A stretch of DNA of 9,950 nt, taken from positions 1-9,950 of the forward strand of contig JAIENF010000476.1 of NCBI GenBank assembly GCA_019751575.1, in the 5' to 3' direction. The position numbers were made by a program, and so were the translations under genes. This document shows, in pieces, positions 1 to 6,458 of this stretch. Under the pieces are notes generated by a model, which saw nothing but the letters and a program-made list of their open reading frames with translations, was not told the DNA's origin and made no database searches. Position 1 is the stretch's first letter. Each line of letters opens with the position of its first letter. This DNA comes from Burkholderiales bacterium (GTDB lineage: Bacteria; Pseudomonadota; Gammaproteobacteria; Burkholderiales; CAIKXV01).

Positions 1-39
1 GCGCATCTGCCTCTGGGAATCGGTGAGCCGGAAGTCCAT
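1..39 (-). CDS. acyl-CoA dehydrogenase, N-terminal fragment (runs off left edge)
   Basis: Only 13 codons are visible, reading MDFRLTDSQRQMR from an ATG at 39 on the minus strand. This closely resembles the start of many acyl-CoA dehydrogenases (M-D-F-x-L-T-x-x-Q-x-x-x-R), the first helix of the N-terminal domain. A GGAG ribosome binding site lies 7 nt upstream (plus positions 47-50). The start is 13 nt past the stop of the CoA-transferase, as expected for the next gene in the same operon. If the call is right, the enzyme would be an FAD flavoprotein acting on the CoA thioester made by the transferase. The family is inferred from these few residues and the context; the catalytic region is outside the window, so neither substrate nor subfamily can be stated. 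Confidence 0.6.
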   Translation of the reverse strand, partial: MDFRLTDSQRQMR

Positions 40-46
40 CGCACTG

Positions 47-50
47 CTCC
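47..50 (-). promoter_or_regulatory. ribosome binding site of the partial acyl-CoA dehydrogenase gene
   Basis: GGAG on the minus strand is 7 nt from the ATG at 39, which is ideal spacing. It lies just inside the short gap after the CoA-transferase stop at 53-55 and supports a real gene start at the window edge. Confidence 0.6.
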
Positions 51-52
51 GT

Positions 53-1258
53 TCAGGCGACCGGCGCGCCCGCCACACCATCGGCGAACAGGGCGTCGAT
101 CTCAGGGTCGGCATAGCCGAGTTCACGCAGCACGGCCGCACCATGCTCGCCCAGGCGCGGCGCCAGCCGCTCGGGCACCGCAGGCGTGCGGCCGAACTCG
201 GCCGGAACCCGCATCATCTGCAGGCGCCCCTCGCTCGGATGGTCGACCTCCTGGAAGAACCCGGTGGCCGCATGGTGCGGGTCCGCCAGCAGATCTTCCA
301 GCGAATTCATCCGGGTGACCGGGATGTCGGCCCCCTCGAGTGCGGAAAGCCATTCGCCCGTGGTGCGTGTCGCCATCTGGGCTGCGACGAACCCCTGCAC
401 TTCGTCCACATGGCGGGTGCGCGCATCGGGATCGCCAAAGCGCGGATCGTCGGTGAAGCGCGCAGGCTCGCCGATCAGGGTGAGGAAGCTGCGCCATTGC
501 CGATCGCTGTAGATCAGCACGCAGACGTAGCCATCGAGCGTGCGGAACGGCCGGCGCTCAGGAGAAACCAGGCGCACGTAACCCGTGCCGTCCGTGGGCG
601 GCACGTGCGTGTGGCCCCACATGTGGTCGCCGAGCACGAACTGGGTGAGCGTCTCGAACATCGGTATCTGCAACTGCTGGCCCAGGCCGGACGTCGCGCG
701 CTCGACCAGCGCCGCGTTGATTGCCAGGGCCGCATACAGGCCGACGCTGCGGTCCGCCAGGTTGAGCGGCGGATAGCGCGGCTCGGCACCGGTGGCGCGC
801 CGGGCGAGATCGGGCAGCCCGCAAGCCCCCTGGATCAGGTCGTCGTAGGCGGGCCTGTCGGCGTTGGGCCCACGCTGGCTGTAGCCGAAACAGCCCGCAT
901 GGATGATCGACGGGTTGTACGCCGACACTTCCGCATAGGACAGACCCAGGCGCGCGATCGTGTGCGGGCGCAGGCTGTAGATGAATACATCGGCACCGGC
1001 GAGCAGGCGGTGCATCACGGCGAGGCCGCGTGGCTGCTTCAGGTCGAGCGCGAGGCTGCGCTTGCTGCGGTTGAGGTGCAGGAAGTTCGGCCCCATGCCG
1101 GCATTGCGCTTCGGTCCGACATGGCGCATGGCATCGCCATCGAGCGACTCGACCTTCACCACGTCGGCACCGAGGTCACCGAGCATCTGGGACGCGAAGG
1201 GACCCATGACGATGGTCGTGAAATCGACGACCTTGATGCCGGCCAGAGGGCCGCTCAC
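53..1258 (-). CDS. CaiB/BaiF family (class III) CoA-transferase
   Basis: A 401-residue protein, the usual length for family III CoA-transferases, which move CoA between carboxylic acids in the cytoplasm through an aspartyl-CoA intermediate. The N terminus (PLAGIKVVDFTTIVMGPFAS, then GDLGADVVKVE near 27-37) is the family signature. It is followed by NRSKRSLALDLK (63-74), GP.ADRPAYDD.IQ (130-143) and the ER.TSGLGQ segment near 186-194. Asp169, in the stretch N-L-A-D-R-S-V-G, aligns with the catalytic aspartate of formyl-CoA transferase. The start is GTG at 1258, overlapping the stop of the upstream permease as GTGA, which implies translational coupling. The Shine-Dalgarno match is weak. The upstream neighbours are sulfur-type permeases and the next gene looks like an acyl-CoA dehydrogenase, so a catabolic acid-activation step is likely. 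The acid substrate cannot be read from sequence. Alternatives in the same family are racemases of the AMACR type, but this organisation fits a transferase better. Confidence 0.9.
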   Translation of the reverse strand: MSGPLAGIKVVDFTTIVMGPFASQMLGDLGADVVKVESLDGDAMRHVGPKRNAGMGPNFLHLNRSKRSLALDLKQPRGLAVMHRLLAGADVFIYSLRPHTIARLGLSYAEVSAYNPSIIHAGCFGYSQRGPNADRPAYDDLIQGACGLPDLARRATGAEPRYPPLNLADRSVGLYAALAINAALVERATSGLGQQLQIPMFETLTQFVLGDHMWGHTHVPPTDGTGYVRLVSPERRPFRTLDGYVCVLIYSDRQWRSFLTLIGEPARFTDDPRFGDPDARTRHVDEVQGFVAAQMATRTTGEWLSALEGADIPVTRMNSLEDLLADPHHAATGFFQEVDHPSEGRLQMMRVPAEFGRTPAVPERLAPRLGEHGAAVLRELGYADPEIDALFADGVAGAPVA

Positions 1259-1716
1259 TGCGCGCTGTCCGAAGGCTCTCGCGAAAAGGCGCGTCGGGCG
1301 GCCGAAGCCCCCTCGACGAGACGGTTGGCCACGGCCATGCCGAACAGCATCGCTGCGGTGAAGATCGCTGCATCGATCGACAGCCCTGCGGTGGCGACCA
1401 GCGCGGGGCCGGGGCAGAAGCCGCCGATGCCCCAGCCGACGCCGAACAGCGCCGCGCCACCCAGCAACCGGCCATCGACCGGCCAGCGTGGCGGCAGCGC
1501 GAGATCGCCGGACAGCATCGGCCGGCCGCGTCGTTCCACCCAGGCAAAGCCGGCCGCTGCCACCAGCAGCGCACTGCCCATCACGACACCAAGGCTCGGA
1601 TCCCAGCGGCCGGTGATGTCGAGGAATCCAATCACCTTGGCGGGATTAGTCATTTGGGAAACAATCAGGCCCACACCGAGGGTCAGGCCACACAGGAACG
1701 CCGCGATCGCCTTCAT
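1255..1716 (-). CDS. YeeE/YedE family permease subunit, DUF6691-like half
   Basis: A 153-residue membrane protein with about four hydrophobic segments. It carries the signature [12 protein letters not shown] (22-33) followed by WDPSL (38-42) seen in the second half of split YeeE/YedE transporters. [10 protein letters not shown] motif (98-106) places one conserved cysteine, Cys101, in a membrane loop; family members use such cysteines to relay thiosulfate or other sulfur compounds across the inner membrane. The ATG at 1716 overlaps the stop of the preceding permease as ATGA, and its own stop overlaps the GTG of the CoA-transferase, so all three are probably co-translated. The reading frame is open further upstream, but that extension is arginine-rich shadow sequence of the neighbouring gene and is excluded. 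The C-terminal tail (about 136-153) is hydrophilic. The substrate is inferred from the family and is not shown by the sequence. Confidence 0.85.
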   Translation of the reverse strand: MKAIAAFLCGLTLGVGLIVSQMTNPAKVIGFLDITGRWDPSLGVVMGSALLVAAAGFAWVERRGRPMLSGDLALPPRWPVDGRLLGGAALFGVGWGIGGFCPGPALVATAGLSIDAAIFTAAMLFGMAVANRLVEGASAARRAFSREPSDSAQ

Positions 1717-2177
1717 GCCGGCACCCGCAGCAGGTGCTCGAGCACGAACACGGTGGCGATGCCGAAGGCCATGAAGGTCAGCGTGGCGATCAGACCACGC
1801 AGCGACCCGCGCGCGATGCCGCAGACGCCGTGGCCGCTGGTGCAACCGCTGCCGATGCGGGTGCCCAATCCGACCAGCAGGCCGGCGGCGACCAGCCATG
1901 GCCAGTCGACCAGCGTCTCGACCGGTGGCATCGGTACGGCCGAAACCGCCGCCAGCCCGGGTGCGGCCAGCAGCCCGAGGACGAAGGCCAGGCGCCAGCC
2001 GCGTTCCCCGCCGGACCCGGGCCGGCCTGCCGGCGCACCCGGCAGCAGGTTGCCCAGGATGCCGCTGATGCCCGCGATACGGCCGATGCTGAGCACCAGG
2101 AAGGCCGCCGCGAAGCCGATGAGGAGCCCGCCGATCAGCGCCGATCCGGGCGTGAATGCCGGCCAGTCGATGGTCAT
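1713..2177 (-). CDS. YeeE/YedE family sulfur-compound permease, first half
   Basis: A 154-residue inner-membrane protein with four likely membrane segments (about 10-35, 60-80, 90-105 and 128-148). The hallmark is [16 protein letters not shown] (105-120) with Cys112 and Cys119, the conserved loop of YeeE/YedE (TsuA-like) sulfur transporters. Many bacteria split this transporter into two adjacent genes of about 150 residues, and here the second half follows with a 4-nt ATGA overlap. Together they probably form one channel importing thiosulfate, sulfide-derived species or a related anion. The ATG at 2177 gives the expected N terminus. The frame is open as far as 2750 but the upstream part is antisense to phoD. 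No strong Shine-Dalgarno is visible. A possible -10 box (TATCAT) lies about 35 nt upstream, in the divergent region shared with phoD. Confidence 0.85.
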   Translation of the reverse strand: MTIDWPAFTPGSALIGGLLIGFAAAFLVLSIGRIAGISGILGNLLPGAPAGRPGSGGERGWRLAFVLGLLAAPGLAAVSAVPMPPVETLVDWPWLVAAGLLVGLGTRIGSGCTSGHGVCGIARGSLRGLIATLTFMAFGIATVFVLEHLLRVPA

Positions 2178-2188
2178 GAGAAAGCCGT

Positions 2189-2220
2189 AGGTATCCGTTG
2201 AGTGTGGCCCGATGATACCT
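2189..2220. repeat. 7-bp inverted repeat, possible operator or leader hairpin
   Basis: AGGTATC at 2189-2195 is mirrored exactly by GATACCT at 2214-2220, with an 18-nt spacer. The right arm overlaps the candidate -10 box of the minus-strand operon. The arms are about 2.4 helical turns apart centre to centre (25 bp). It could be a regulator site or a weak hairpin in the 5' leader; chance cannot be excluded for arms this short. Confidence 0.35.
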
Positions 2221-2271
2221 TTGCAGCCGTCCCGTGCTGCATTCGCTGCGGCACCGGCTCGCGCACGATCG

Positions 2272-2277
2272 AAGGGA
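2272..2277 (+). promoter_or_regulatory. ribosome binding site of the phoD-like gene
   Basis: AAGGGA lies 9 nt before the ATG at 2287 and decides in favour of that start over the in-frame ATG at 2212, which has no such site and would add a 25-residue extension before the signal peptide. Confidence 0.6.
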
Positions 2278-2286
2278 TCAGACACG

Positions 2287-3876
2287 ATGCGAAATCCATC
2301 CGGCATGCACCTGCTTTCCGGTATCGACCTGCAATCGGTCGCCCGCAGGCGCTGCCTGCTGGGCCTTTCAGCCATCTTCGCCACGACTGCGGTCCCGGCC
2401 CGGGCCGCCGAGTGGAAGGCCAGGGACGATCCCTTCACGCTCGGCGTCGCCTCCGGCGACCCGTCGCCGGACGGATTCGTCATCTGGACGCGCCTCGCAC
2501 CCCGCCCCACGGAAGGCGGCGGCATGCCCGACCTGCCGGTCGCGGTCGACTGGACGGTGGCCACCGACGAAGCCCACGGAAACATCGTGCGCCGCGGTCG
2601 CACGACCGCCGATCCCCGCCTGGGCCATTCCGTCCATGTCGAGGTCGAGGGCCTGGAACCGGGCCGCTGGTACTGGTACCGGTTCATCGCGGGCGGGGCC
2701 GCCAGCCCTGCAGGCCGTTCACGCACCGCGCCGGCCGCGGGTGCTGCCATGGGCCGCCTGCGCTTCGCGTTCGCTTCCTGCCAGCATTACGAGCACGGAC
2801 TCTACGGCGCGTATCGCCACATGGCCGAGGACGACCTGGACCTGGTGCTCCATCTTGGCGACTACATCTACGAAGGGTCGAGCAGCGGCAAGGTGCCGCG
2901 CCGCCACGAGACCATGCAGGAGCCGGTCACCCTCGCGCAGTACCGCAACCGCTACGCCTGCTACAGGTCCGACCCGCACCTGCGCAACGCGCACCAGCGA
3001 TTCCCCTGGCTGGTGACCTGGGACGACCACGAGGTCGAGAACGACTATGCCGCCGACAGGTCGCAGAATCGCGACGATCCGAAATGGTTCCTCGAGCGCC
3101 GTGCGGCCGCCTACCAGGCCTACTATGAACACATGCCCCTGCGCAGGACCAGCCTGCCGCGCGGGCCCGACCTGCTCCTGCACCGGCGCGTGGCCTTCGG
3201 CGACCTCGCGACCTTCCATGTCCTCGACACCCGGCAGTACCGTTCGGACCAACCCTGCGGTGAAGGTCGCGGCGGTGGCGGCAACCTCGTCGCCGACTGT
3301 CCGGCCCGGTTCGATCCGGCGGCGACGATGTTCGGCCCCGCGCAGGAACGCTGGCTGGATGATGGCCTGGTTTCCAGCCGCAGCCGCTGGAACGTCCTCG
3401 CGCAATCGCTGATGATGGCGCAACTGACCAACCGCAATGCCGCGGGAGAAGCCGTGCACTGGACCGACAGCTGGGACGGTTACGCAGCGCCGCGCGCGCG
3501 TTTCCTGGAGCGGGTGGCTGCGGCGAAGGTCGTGAACCCGGTGTCGATCGGCGGCGACATCCATTCCTTCTGGGCCAACGACCTGCGCACCAACTTCGAC
3601 GATGAACGCTCGCCGGTGGTGATGCCCGAGTTCGTCGGCACCTCCATCAGTTCGCGCGGCTTCCCCCATGCATCGACGCTGAAGTTGCTGCCGGCCCATC
3701 CGCATGTCCGCTTCTTCGACGGTCGCCAGCGCGGCTACGCGCGATGCGAGGCGACGCCGGCGCGCCTGCATGTCGCATTCCGGGGCGTCGCGGATGTCGC
3801 CAGCGAGTCGTCTCCGGTCAACACCCTCGCCTCCTTCGTCGTCGAGGCCGGCCGCCCCGTGCTGCAGCGGGAGTGA
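2287..3876 (+). CDS. phoD: PhoD-like exported phosphodiesterase / alkaline phosphatase D
   Basis: A 529-residue metallophosphoesterase of the PhoD family. The N terminus has a twin-arginine type signal ([10 protein letters not shown] at 19-28), a short hydrophobic stretch and an A-R-A-A cleavage-like site near 38-41, so Tat export to the periplasm is likely. An N-terminal PhoD_N beta domain (about 48-150) opens with [10 protein letters not shown]. The catalytic domain shows F-A-S-C-Q (Cys165), L-G-D-Y-I-Y-E (Asp192, Tyr195), W-D-D-H-E-V-E-N-D (Asp246-Asp247, Asn252), L-D-T-R-Q-Y (313-318) and G-G-D-I-H-S-F (Asp424, His426). These match the ligands that hold iron and calcium in the characterised Bacillus enzyme. 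Family members cleave phosphomonoesters and phosphodiesters, and some act as phospholipase D. Length and motif order are complete, with no frameshift. It is transcribed away from the sulfur-permease operon and ends just before a hairpin. No Pho box was recognised, so phosphate control is only inferred from the family. Confidence 0.9.
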   Translation: MRNPSGMHLLSGIDLQSVARRRCLLGLSAIFATTAVPARAAEWKARDDPFTLGVASGDPSPDGFVIWTRLAPRPTEGGGMPDLPVAVDWTVATDEAHGNIVRRGRTTADPRLGHSVHVEVEGLEPGRWYWYRFIAGGAASPAGRSRTAPAAGAAMGRLRFAFASCQHYEHGLYGAYRHMAEDDLDLVLHLGDYIYEGSSSGKVPRRHETMQEPVTLAQYRNRYACYRSDPHLRNAHQRFPWLVTWDDHEVENDYAADRSQNRDDPKWFLERRAAAYQAYYEHMPLRRTSLPRGPDLLLHRRVAFGDLATFHVLDTRQYRSDQPCGEGRGGGGNLVADCPARFDPAATMFGPAQERWLDDGLVSSRSRWNVLAQSLMMAQLTNRNAAGEAVHWTDSWDGYAAPRARFLERVAAAKVVNPVSIGGDIHSFWANDLRTNFDDERSPVVMPEFVGTSISSRGFPHASTLKLLPAHPHVRFFDGRQRGYARCEATPARLHVAFRGVADVASESSPVNTLASFVVEAGRPVLQRE

Positions 3877-3878
3877 CC

Positions 3879-3913
3879 GGGGGCCGGGCCGGGACGTTCA
3901 GCGCCCGGCCCCC
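3879..3913 (+). terminator. GC-rich hairpin after phoD, terminator-like
   Basis: GGGGGCCGGGC (3879-3889) pairs perfectly over 11 bp with GCCCGGCCCCC (3903-3913) around a 13-nt loop, starting 3 nt after the phoD stop. There is no T-tract after the stem, so it may end transcription poorly on its own, or may stabilise the mRNA 3' end. Position and stability support a 3'-end function. Confidence 0.55.
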
Positions 3914-3920
3914 CGCATGG

Positions 3921-3926
3921 CATAAT
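3921..3926 (+). promoter_or_regulatory. candidate -10 box for the pmtA-like gene
   Basis: CATAAT sits 30 nt before the TTG start and just past the phoD hairpin. A poor -35 (TTCAGC at 3897-3902, 18-nt spacer) is the best partner. It is one of few A/T-rich hexamers in this stretch. The call is tentative. Confidence 0.35.
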
Positions 3927-3944
3927 CCCGGCCTTCCTTGCACC

Positions 3945-3948
3945 GGAG
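3945..3948 (+). promoter_or_regulatory. ribosome binding site that fixes the pmtA TTG start
   Basis: GGAG is 7 nt before the TTG at 3956, so translation probably begins there. An earlier in-frame TTG at 3938 would add six residues, but it lies upstream of this site. Confidence 0.6.
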
Positions 3949-3955
3949 TCTTTCG

Positions 3956-4579
3956 TTGGATCTCGCGCGACTCGAGCGCATCTACGACGCGTACGCGAAG
4001 ATCTACGACCGCCTGTTCGGTCGCGTGTTCGATGCCCCGCGCAAGGCGGCCGTGCAGTGGCTGGATGCCCGCGCAGGCGAACGCATCCTCGAGGTCGGCG
4101 TGGGCACCGGCATCGCATTGCCGATGTACGGCCCGGAGCCTTTCGTCGTCGGCGTCGATTTCTCGCTCGGGATGCTGCGCGAGGCGAAGGCGTGCATCGA
4201 GGCGCATGGCATCGCCAATGCGTCCATCCTGCGCATGGACGCCATGCGCATGGCCTTTCCCGATTCCTGCTTCGACGGACTGATGGCCGCGTACGTGGTC
4301 ACCGCCGTGCCCGACCATCGCCGGCTGCTCGCCGAGATGGTTCGAGTATGCAAGCCCGGCGGGCGCATCGTGATCGTCAACCATCTCCACCACCGCAACC
4401 GCCTTGTCGCGTTCGGCCAGCGCATGTTGTCGCCGATCACCCAGCGGCTCGGCTGGCGCACCGACCTGTCCCTGGAGGACGTGCTGGCAGGCACGCCGCT
4501 GCAGGTGACCCGCGTGACCACGGTCCCGCCCTTCGGACTCTGGTACCTCGTCGAATGCCGTAACGCGAAGGCGGCGTGA
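3956..4579 (+). CDS. pmtA: PmtA-like phospholipid N-methyltransferase (SAM-dependent)
   Basis: A 207-residue class I methyltransferase that closely follows the Rhodobacter-type PmtA pattern, which methylates phosphatidylethanolamine stepwise towards phosphatidylcholine at the inner membrane. The N terminus I-Y-D-A-Y-A-K-I-Y-D-R-L-F-G-R-V-F (9-25) is the family's opening helix. The SAM motif I is L-E-V-G-V-G-T-G-I-A-L-P (45-56), with V-G-V-D-F-S (65-70) binding the ribose side and M-D-A (94-96) the adenine side. A-Y-V-V-T-A-V-P-D (112-120) and P-G-G-R-I-V-I-V-N-H (134-143) complete the fold, and L-G-W-R (165-168) is a further family-like element. It starts with TTG, supported by a well-spaced GGAG. 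Its stop overlaps the next gene's GTG (GTGA), so the two are probably co-translated. UbiE/menG-type or other small-molecule methyltransferases are less likely because the N terminus and the N-H motif are PmtA-like. Substrate and number of methyl groups added are inferred. Confidence 0.78.
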   Translation: MDLARLERIYDAYAKIYDRLFGRVFDAPRKAAVQWLDARAGERILEVGVGTGIALPMYGPEPFVVGVDFSLGMLREAKACIEAHGIANASILRMDAMRMAFPDSCFDGLMAAYVVTAVPDHRRLLAEMVRVCKPGGRIVIVNHLHHRNRLVAFGQRMLSPITQRLGWRTDLSLEDVLAGTPLQVTRVTTVPPFGLWYLVECRNAKAA

Positions 4580-5493
4580 ACCGGCAGGCGGGCCTGCTGG
4601 CGCTGTTTGCCGGAGCGTTCTGCATCGCCACTTCCGCGATCTGGGTCCGGCTGTCCGAGCTGGGTCCGGTGGCAACCGCATTCTGGCGCGTCGCGCTGGC
4701 CCTGCCACTGCTCTGGGCCTGGGCCTGCGCCGTTTCGGTCTCCGCGAACGCGGAAGCCGGCCGCAGGTTCCGCTGGCCGCTGGCGGCCGCCGGGGCCTGC
4801 TTCGCCGGAGACCTTGCACTGTGGCATGGCTCGATCGTGCTGACGTCGGTCGCCAACGCAACACTGCTGGCCAACTTTGCGCCGATCTTCGTCACGCTCG
4901 CCGTCTGGCTGATCTTCGGCAGGAAGCCGAGCGGACGCTTCGTGGCCGCGCTTGCCGTTGCACTGGCAGGCACCGTGGTGCTGGTCGGCGCGTCGATGGG
5001 TGCCCAGGCCGGCATGCCGGCATCCGGACGCATACCGGCCGCCGACGGTTCATTGCGGCTGGTCGGCGATGCGCTGGGCATCGGCACGGCGATGTTCTAC
5101 GCGGCCTACCAGCTGTTCGTGTCCCGCGTACGCAGTTCGGTCTCGACAGCGAGCGTGATGGCCTGGAGCAGCCTCGCCTGTGCGACGGTGCTGCTGCCGA
5201 TCGCCGTGGCGAGCGGCGAGACGCTGCTGCCATCTTCACTGCACGGATGGGGCATCCTGGCCGGCCTTGCGCTGACCTCCCATGTCGCCGGGCAAAGCCT
5301 GATCGCCTATGCGATCGCGCACCTGAGCCCGACGCTTGCCTCGGTCGGATTGCTGCTGCAACCGGTGGTGGCGGCGGCGTTCGCCTGGCAACTGCTCGGC
5401 GAACCCGTCGGCACGATGCAGGTCGTCGGGGGTACGATCGTCCTTGCCGGAATATGGCTCGCGACCCGTGCAGACAGGCCGGGGCACACCTGA
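4576..5493 (+). CDS. EamA family (DMT superfamily) transporter
   Basis: A 305-residue inner-membrane protein with about ten hydrophobic helices arranged as two EamA repeats (about 6-138 and 164-296), the standard size for this drug/metabolite exporter family. The first repeat shows F-W-R (36-38), S-V-A-N-A-T-L-L-A-N-F-A-P-I-F-V (91-106) and a glycine-rich fifth helix. The second shows A-Y-A-I-A-H-L-S-P-T-L-A-S-V (244-257) and L-L-Q-P-V-V-A-A-A-F-A-W followed by L-G-E-P (274-277), typical of the EamA C-terminal half. The loop at 140-163 is the hydrophilic joint between repeats. The GTG start overlaps the methyltransferase stop by 4 nt and AAGG lies 4 nt upstream. The family exports amino acids, nucleosides or other metabolites; the substrate here is unknown. 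Coupling with pmtA could be coincidental or reflect a lipid-related cargo. Confidence 0.88.
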   Translation: MNRQAGLLALFAGAFCIATSAIWVRLSELGPVATAFWRVALALPLLWAWACAVSVSANAEAGRRFRWPLAAAGACFAGDLALWHGSIVLTSVANATLLANFAPIFVTLAVWLIFGRKPSGRFVAALAVALAGTVVLVGASMGAQAGMPASGRIPAADGSLRLVGDALGIGTAMFYAAYQLFVSRVRSSVSTASVMAWSSLACATVLLPIAVASGETLLPSSLHGWGILAGLALTSHVAGQSLIAYAIAHLSPTLASVGLLLQPVVAAAFAWQLLGEPVGTMQVVGGTIVLAGIWLATRADRPGHT

Positions 5494-5506
5494 CCCGGCA
5501 CCCTAC

Positions 5507-5513
5507 GAGGAGG
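5507..5513 (+). promoter_or_regulatory. strong ribosome binding site of the VIT1/CCC1 gene
   Basis: GAGGAGG lies just before the GTG at 5518, with 4-7 nt spacing depending on which part pairs. It is the strongest Shine-Dalgarno sequence I noticed in the window and it selects the GTG start. It occupies the 24-nt gap after the EamA gene, so the gene can be read from the same transcript. Confidence 0.65.
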
Positions 5514-5517
5514 ACAG

Positions 5518-6219
5518 GTGCGATTCGACAGGCTGCATCCCGAACGCCACCGGACCGGCAGTGCGGCATGGCTGCGCGCGGCCGTGCTCGGTGCCAATGA
5601 CGGCATCGTGTCCACCGCCTGCCTGCTGCTGGGCGTGGCCGCCGCCTCGGCAACCCCGCAAGTCCTGCTGACCACGGGCGTGGCGGGCCTGGTTGCCGGT
5701 GCCATGTCCATGGCCGCCGGCGAGTATGTCTCGGTCAGTTCACAGGCGGACTCGGAACAGGCCGACCTGGCCCGGGAACGCGCGGAACTGTCCGCCGATC
5801 CCGCGCTGGAACACGAGGAACTCGCCGGCATCTTCATCGGCCGTGGCCTCGAACCCTCGCTCGCGCGCACCGTCGCCGTTCAGCTGATGGCCAAGGATGC
5901 GCTCGGCGCACATGCCCTGGAGGAGCTCGGCATCTCGGACATGACCGCGGCTCGGCCGCTGCAGGCGGCTTTTGCGTCGGCAGGCACCTTCACCGTCGGC
6001 GCATTGCTGCCGCTCGTGGTCGCGCTGCTGGCGCCGGACGCCGCAGTGATGCCGGTGATCGCGGTCGGCTCGCTGGCCGCGCTGGCGCTGCTCGGTGCGA
6101 TCGCGGCGCGGATCGGAGGCGCACCGGTCGGCCGTGCCACGGCACGGGTGGCCTTCTGGGGCTCGCTGGCGATGGCGATCACCGCTGCGGTCGGGGCCGT
6201 GGTGGGTTCGGCCATCTGA
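5518..6219 (+). CDS. VIT1/CCC1 family iron/manganese transporter
   Basis: A 233-residue membrane protein of the VIT1/CCC1 family, which moves Fe2+ and Mn2+ out of the cytoplasm in exchange for protons. Near the N terminus W-L-R-A-A-V-L-G-A-N-D-G-I-V-S-T (18-33) is the classic first-helix signature. G-A-M-S-M-A-A-G-E-Y-V-S-V-S-S-Q (61-76) is the second-helix motif, with metal-path residues Met63, Met65 and Glu69. A cytoplasmic, glutamate-rich helical segment follows (about 78-104), then a linker and three C-terminal helices (about 155-173, 178-197 and 208-231). Length and order match bacterial members. It lacks an N-terminal ferritin-like domain, so it is the plain form. It starts at GTG behind a strong ribosome binding site, 24 nt after the EamA gene, and is probably the last gene of that operon since a hairpin follows. 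Iron versus manganese preference cannot be decided. Confidence 0.88.
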   Translation: MRFDRLHPERHRTGSAAWLRAAVLGANDGIVSTACLLLGVAAASATPQVLLTTGVAGLVAGAMSMAAGEYVSVSSQADSEQADLARERAELSADPALEHEELAGIFIGRGLEPSLARTVAVQLMAKDALGAHALEELGISDMTAARPLQAAFASAGTFTVGALLPLVVALLAPDAAVMPVIAVGSLAALALLGAIAARIGGAPVGRATARVAFWGSLAMAITAAVGAVVGSAI

Positions 6220-6255
6220 CCGAGGTCGCGGAACAGCGGACGTCCGGCCGCCGCA

Positions 6256-6283
6256 GGCCGGGGCCGAAGGTCGGGCCCCGGTC
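6256..6283 (+). terminator. GC-rich hairpin after the VIT1/CCC1 gene
   Basis: CCGGGGCC (6258-6265) pairs with GGCCCCGG (6274-6281) around an 8-nt loop. The stem extends outward by one G-T wobble and one G-C pair. It lies about 40 nt past the stop. No T-run follows, so it is a weak or factor-assisted terminator candidate. Confidence 0.5.
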
Positions 6284-6357
6284 AACCCGTTCCTGACGTT
6301 CATCGAAGCTGCCCGGCACACATGATTATTTCAGTTTCCCGATGGTCACCCAGTCGG

Positions 6358-6363
6358 TATCAT
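6358..6363 (+). promoter_or_regulatory. candidate -10 box upstream of the CxxCxxCC protein gene
   Basis: TATCAT sits in the context GGTATCATC, the same 9 bases found on the minus strand before the yedE-type operon. A weak TTTCCC (6335-6340) lies 17 nt upstream. If real, transcription would begin near 6370, past the ATG at 6342, which favours the later start at 6459. Confidence 0.3.
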
Positions 6364-6387
6364 CCTGCGCTTTCCCGCTGTCCTTGG

Positions 6388-6401
6388 ACTGTCGGGACAG
6401 T
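6388..6401. repeat. 14-nt palindrome ACTGTC-GG-GACAGT
   Basis: Two perfect 6-bp arms are separated by 2 nt, about 25 nt downstream of the candidate -10 box and 57 nt before the preferred ATG. The position just after a possible transcription start fits a repressor operator. No known consensus was recognised. Confidence 0.35.
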
Positions 6402-6458
6402 GACACTCCGGGCGCGCTGCGCCTCTTTGAACGACAGGCACTGGAACTACCGAATCTG

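Larger units (their letters stand above)
2178..2286. promoter_or_regulatory. divergent intergenic region between the yedE-type operon and phoD
   Basis: This 109-nt region must hold the start signals for both directions. On the minus strand GGTATCATC contains a -10-like TATCAT (plus 2212-2217) about 35 nt before the permease ATG; no good -35 is visible. On the plus strand only the phoD ribosome binding site is clear. A 7-bp inverted repeat overlaps the putative -10 box and is listed separately. Confidence 0.45.
6220..6458. other. intergenic leader before the CxxCxxCC protein gene
   Basis: This 239-nt stretch holds a terminator-like hairpin (6256-6283), a relatively A/T-rich segment (about 6318-6345), a -10-like TATCAT (6358-6363) and a 14-nt palindrome (6388-6401). 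An ATG at 6342 opens the frame of the downstream gene, but from there to 6458 the third codon positions are clearly less G/C-biased than in the downstream gene. I therefore read this part as untranslated, although a 39-residue extension of the protein cannot be excluded. Confidence 0.5.

Noticed and set aside
23..1774. A 583-codon open frame on the plus strand
   Set aside because: It lies antisense to the CoA-transferase and permease genes, which have clear family motifs. The product is rich in Arg, Ala and His with no domain, as expected for a shadow frame in GC-rich DNA.
2212..2286. Upstream ATG start for phoD adding 25 residues
   Set aside because: It would put a non-signal extension before the twin-arginine motif; the ATG at 2287 has AAGGGA at good spacing.
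2178..2286. Pho box before phoD
   Set aside because: No pair of CTGTCAT-like direct repeats with 4-nt spacing could be found.
2719..3771. A 350-codon open frame antisense to phoD
   Set aside because: It mirrors the codon bias of phoD, shows no recognisable motif and has no ribosome binding site; phoD has complete catalytic motifs.
3877..3935. Classical rho-independent terminator after phoD
   Set aside because: The stem is excellent but no T-run follows, so only a terminator-like hairpin is claimed.
3818..4864. A 348-codon minus-strand frame opposite pmtA and the EamA gene
   Set aside because: Low-complexity Arg/Pro/Ala-rich ends and no family signal; the plus-strand genes explain the sequence.
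5307..5870. A 187-codon minus-strand frame rich in Ser, Ala and Thr
   Set aside because: Shadow of the EamA and VIT1/CCC1 genes; composition only, no motif.
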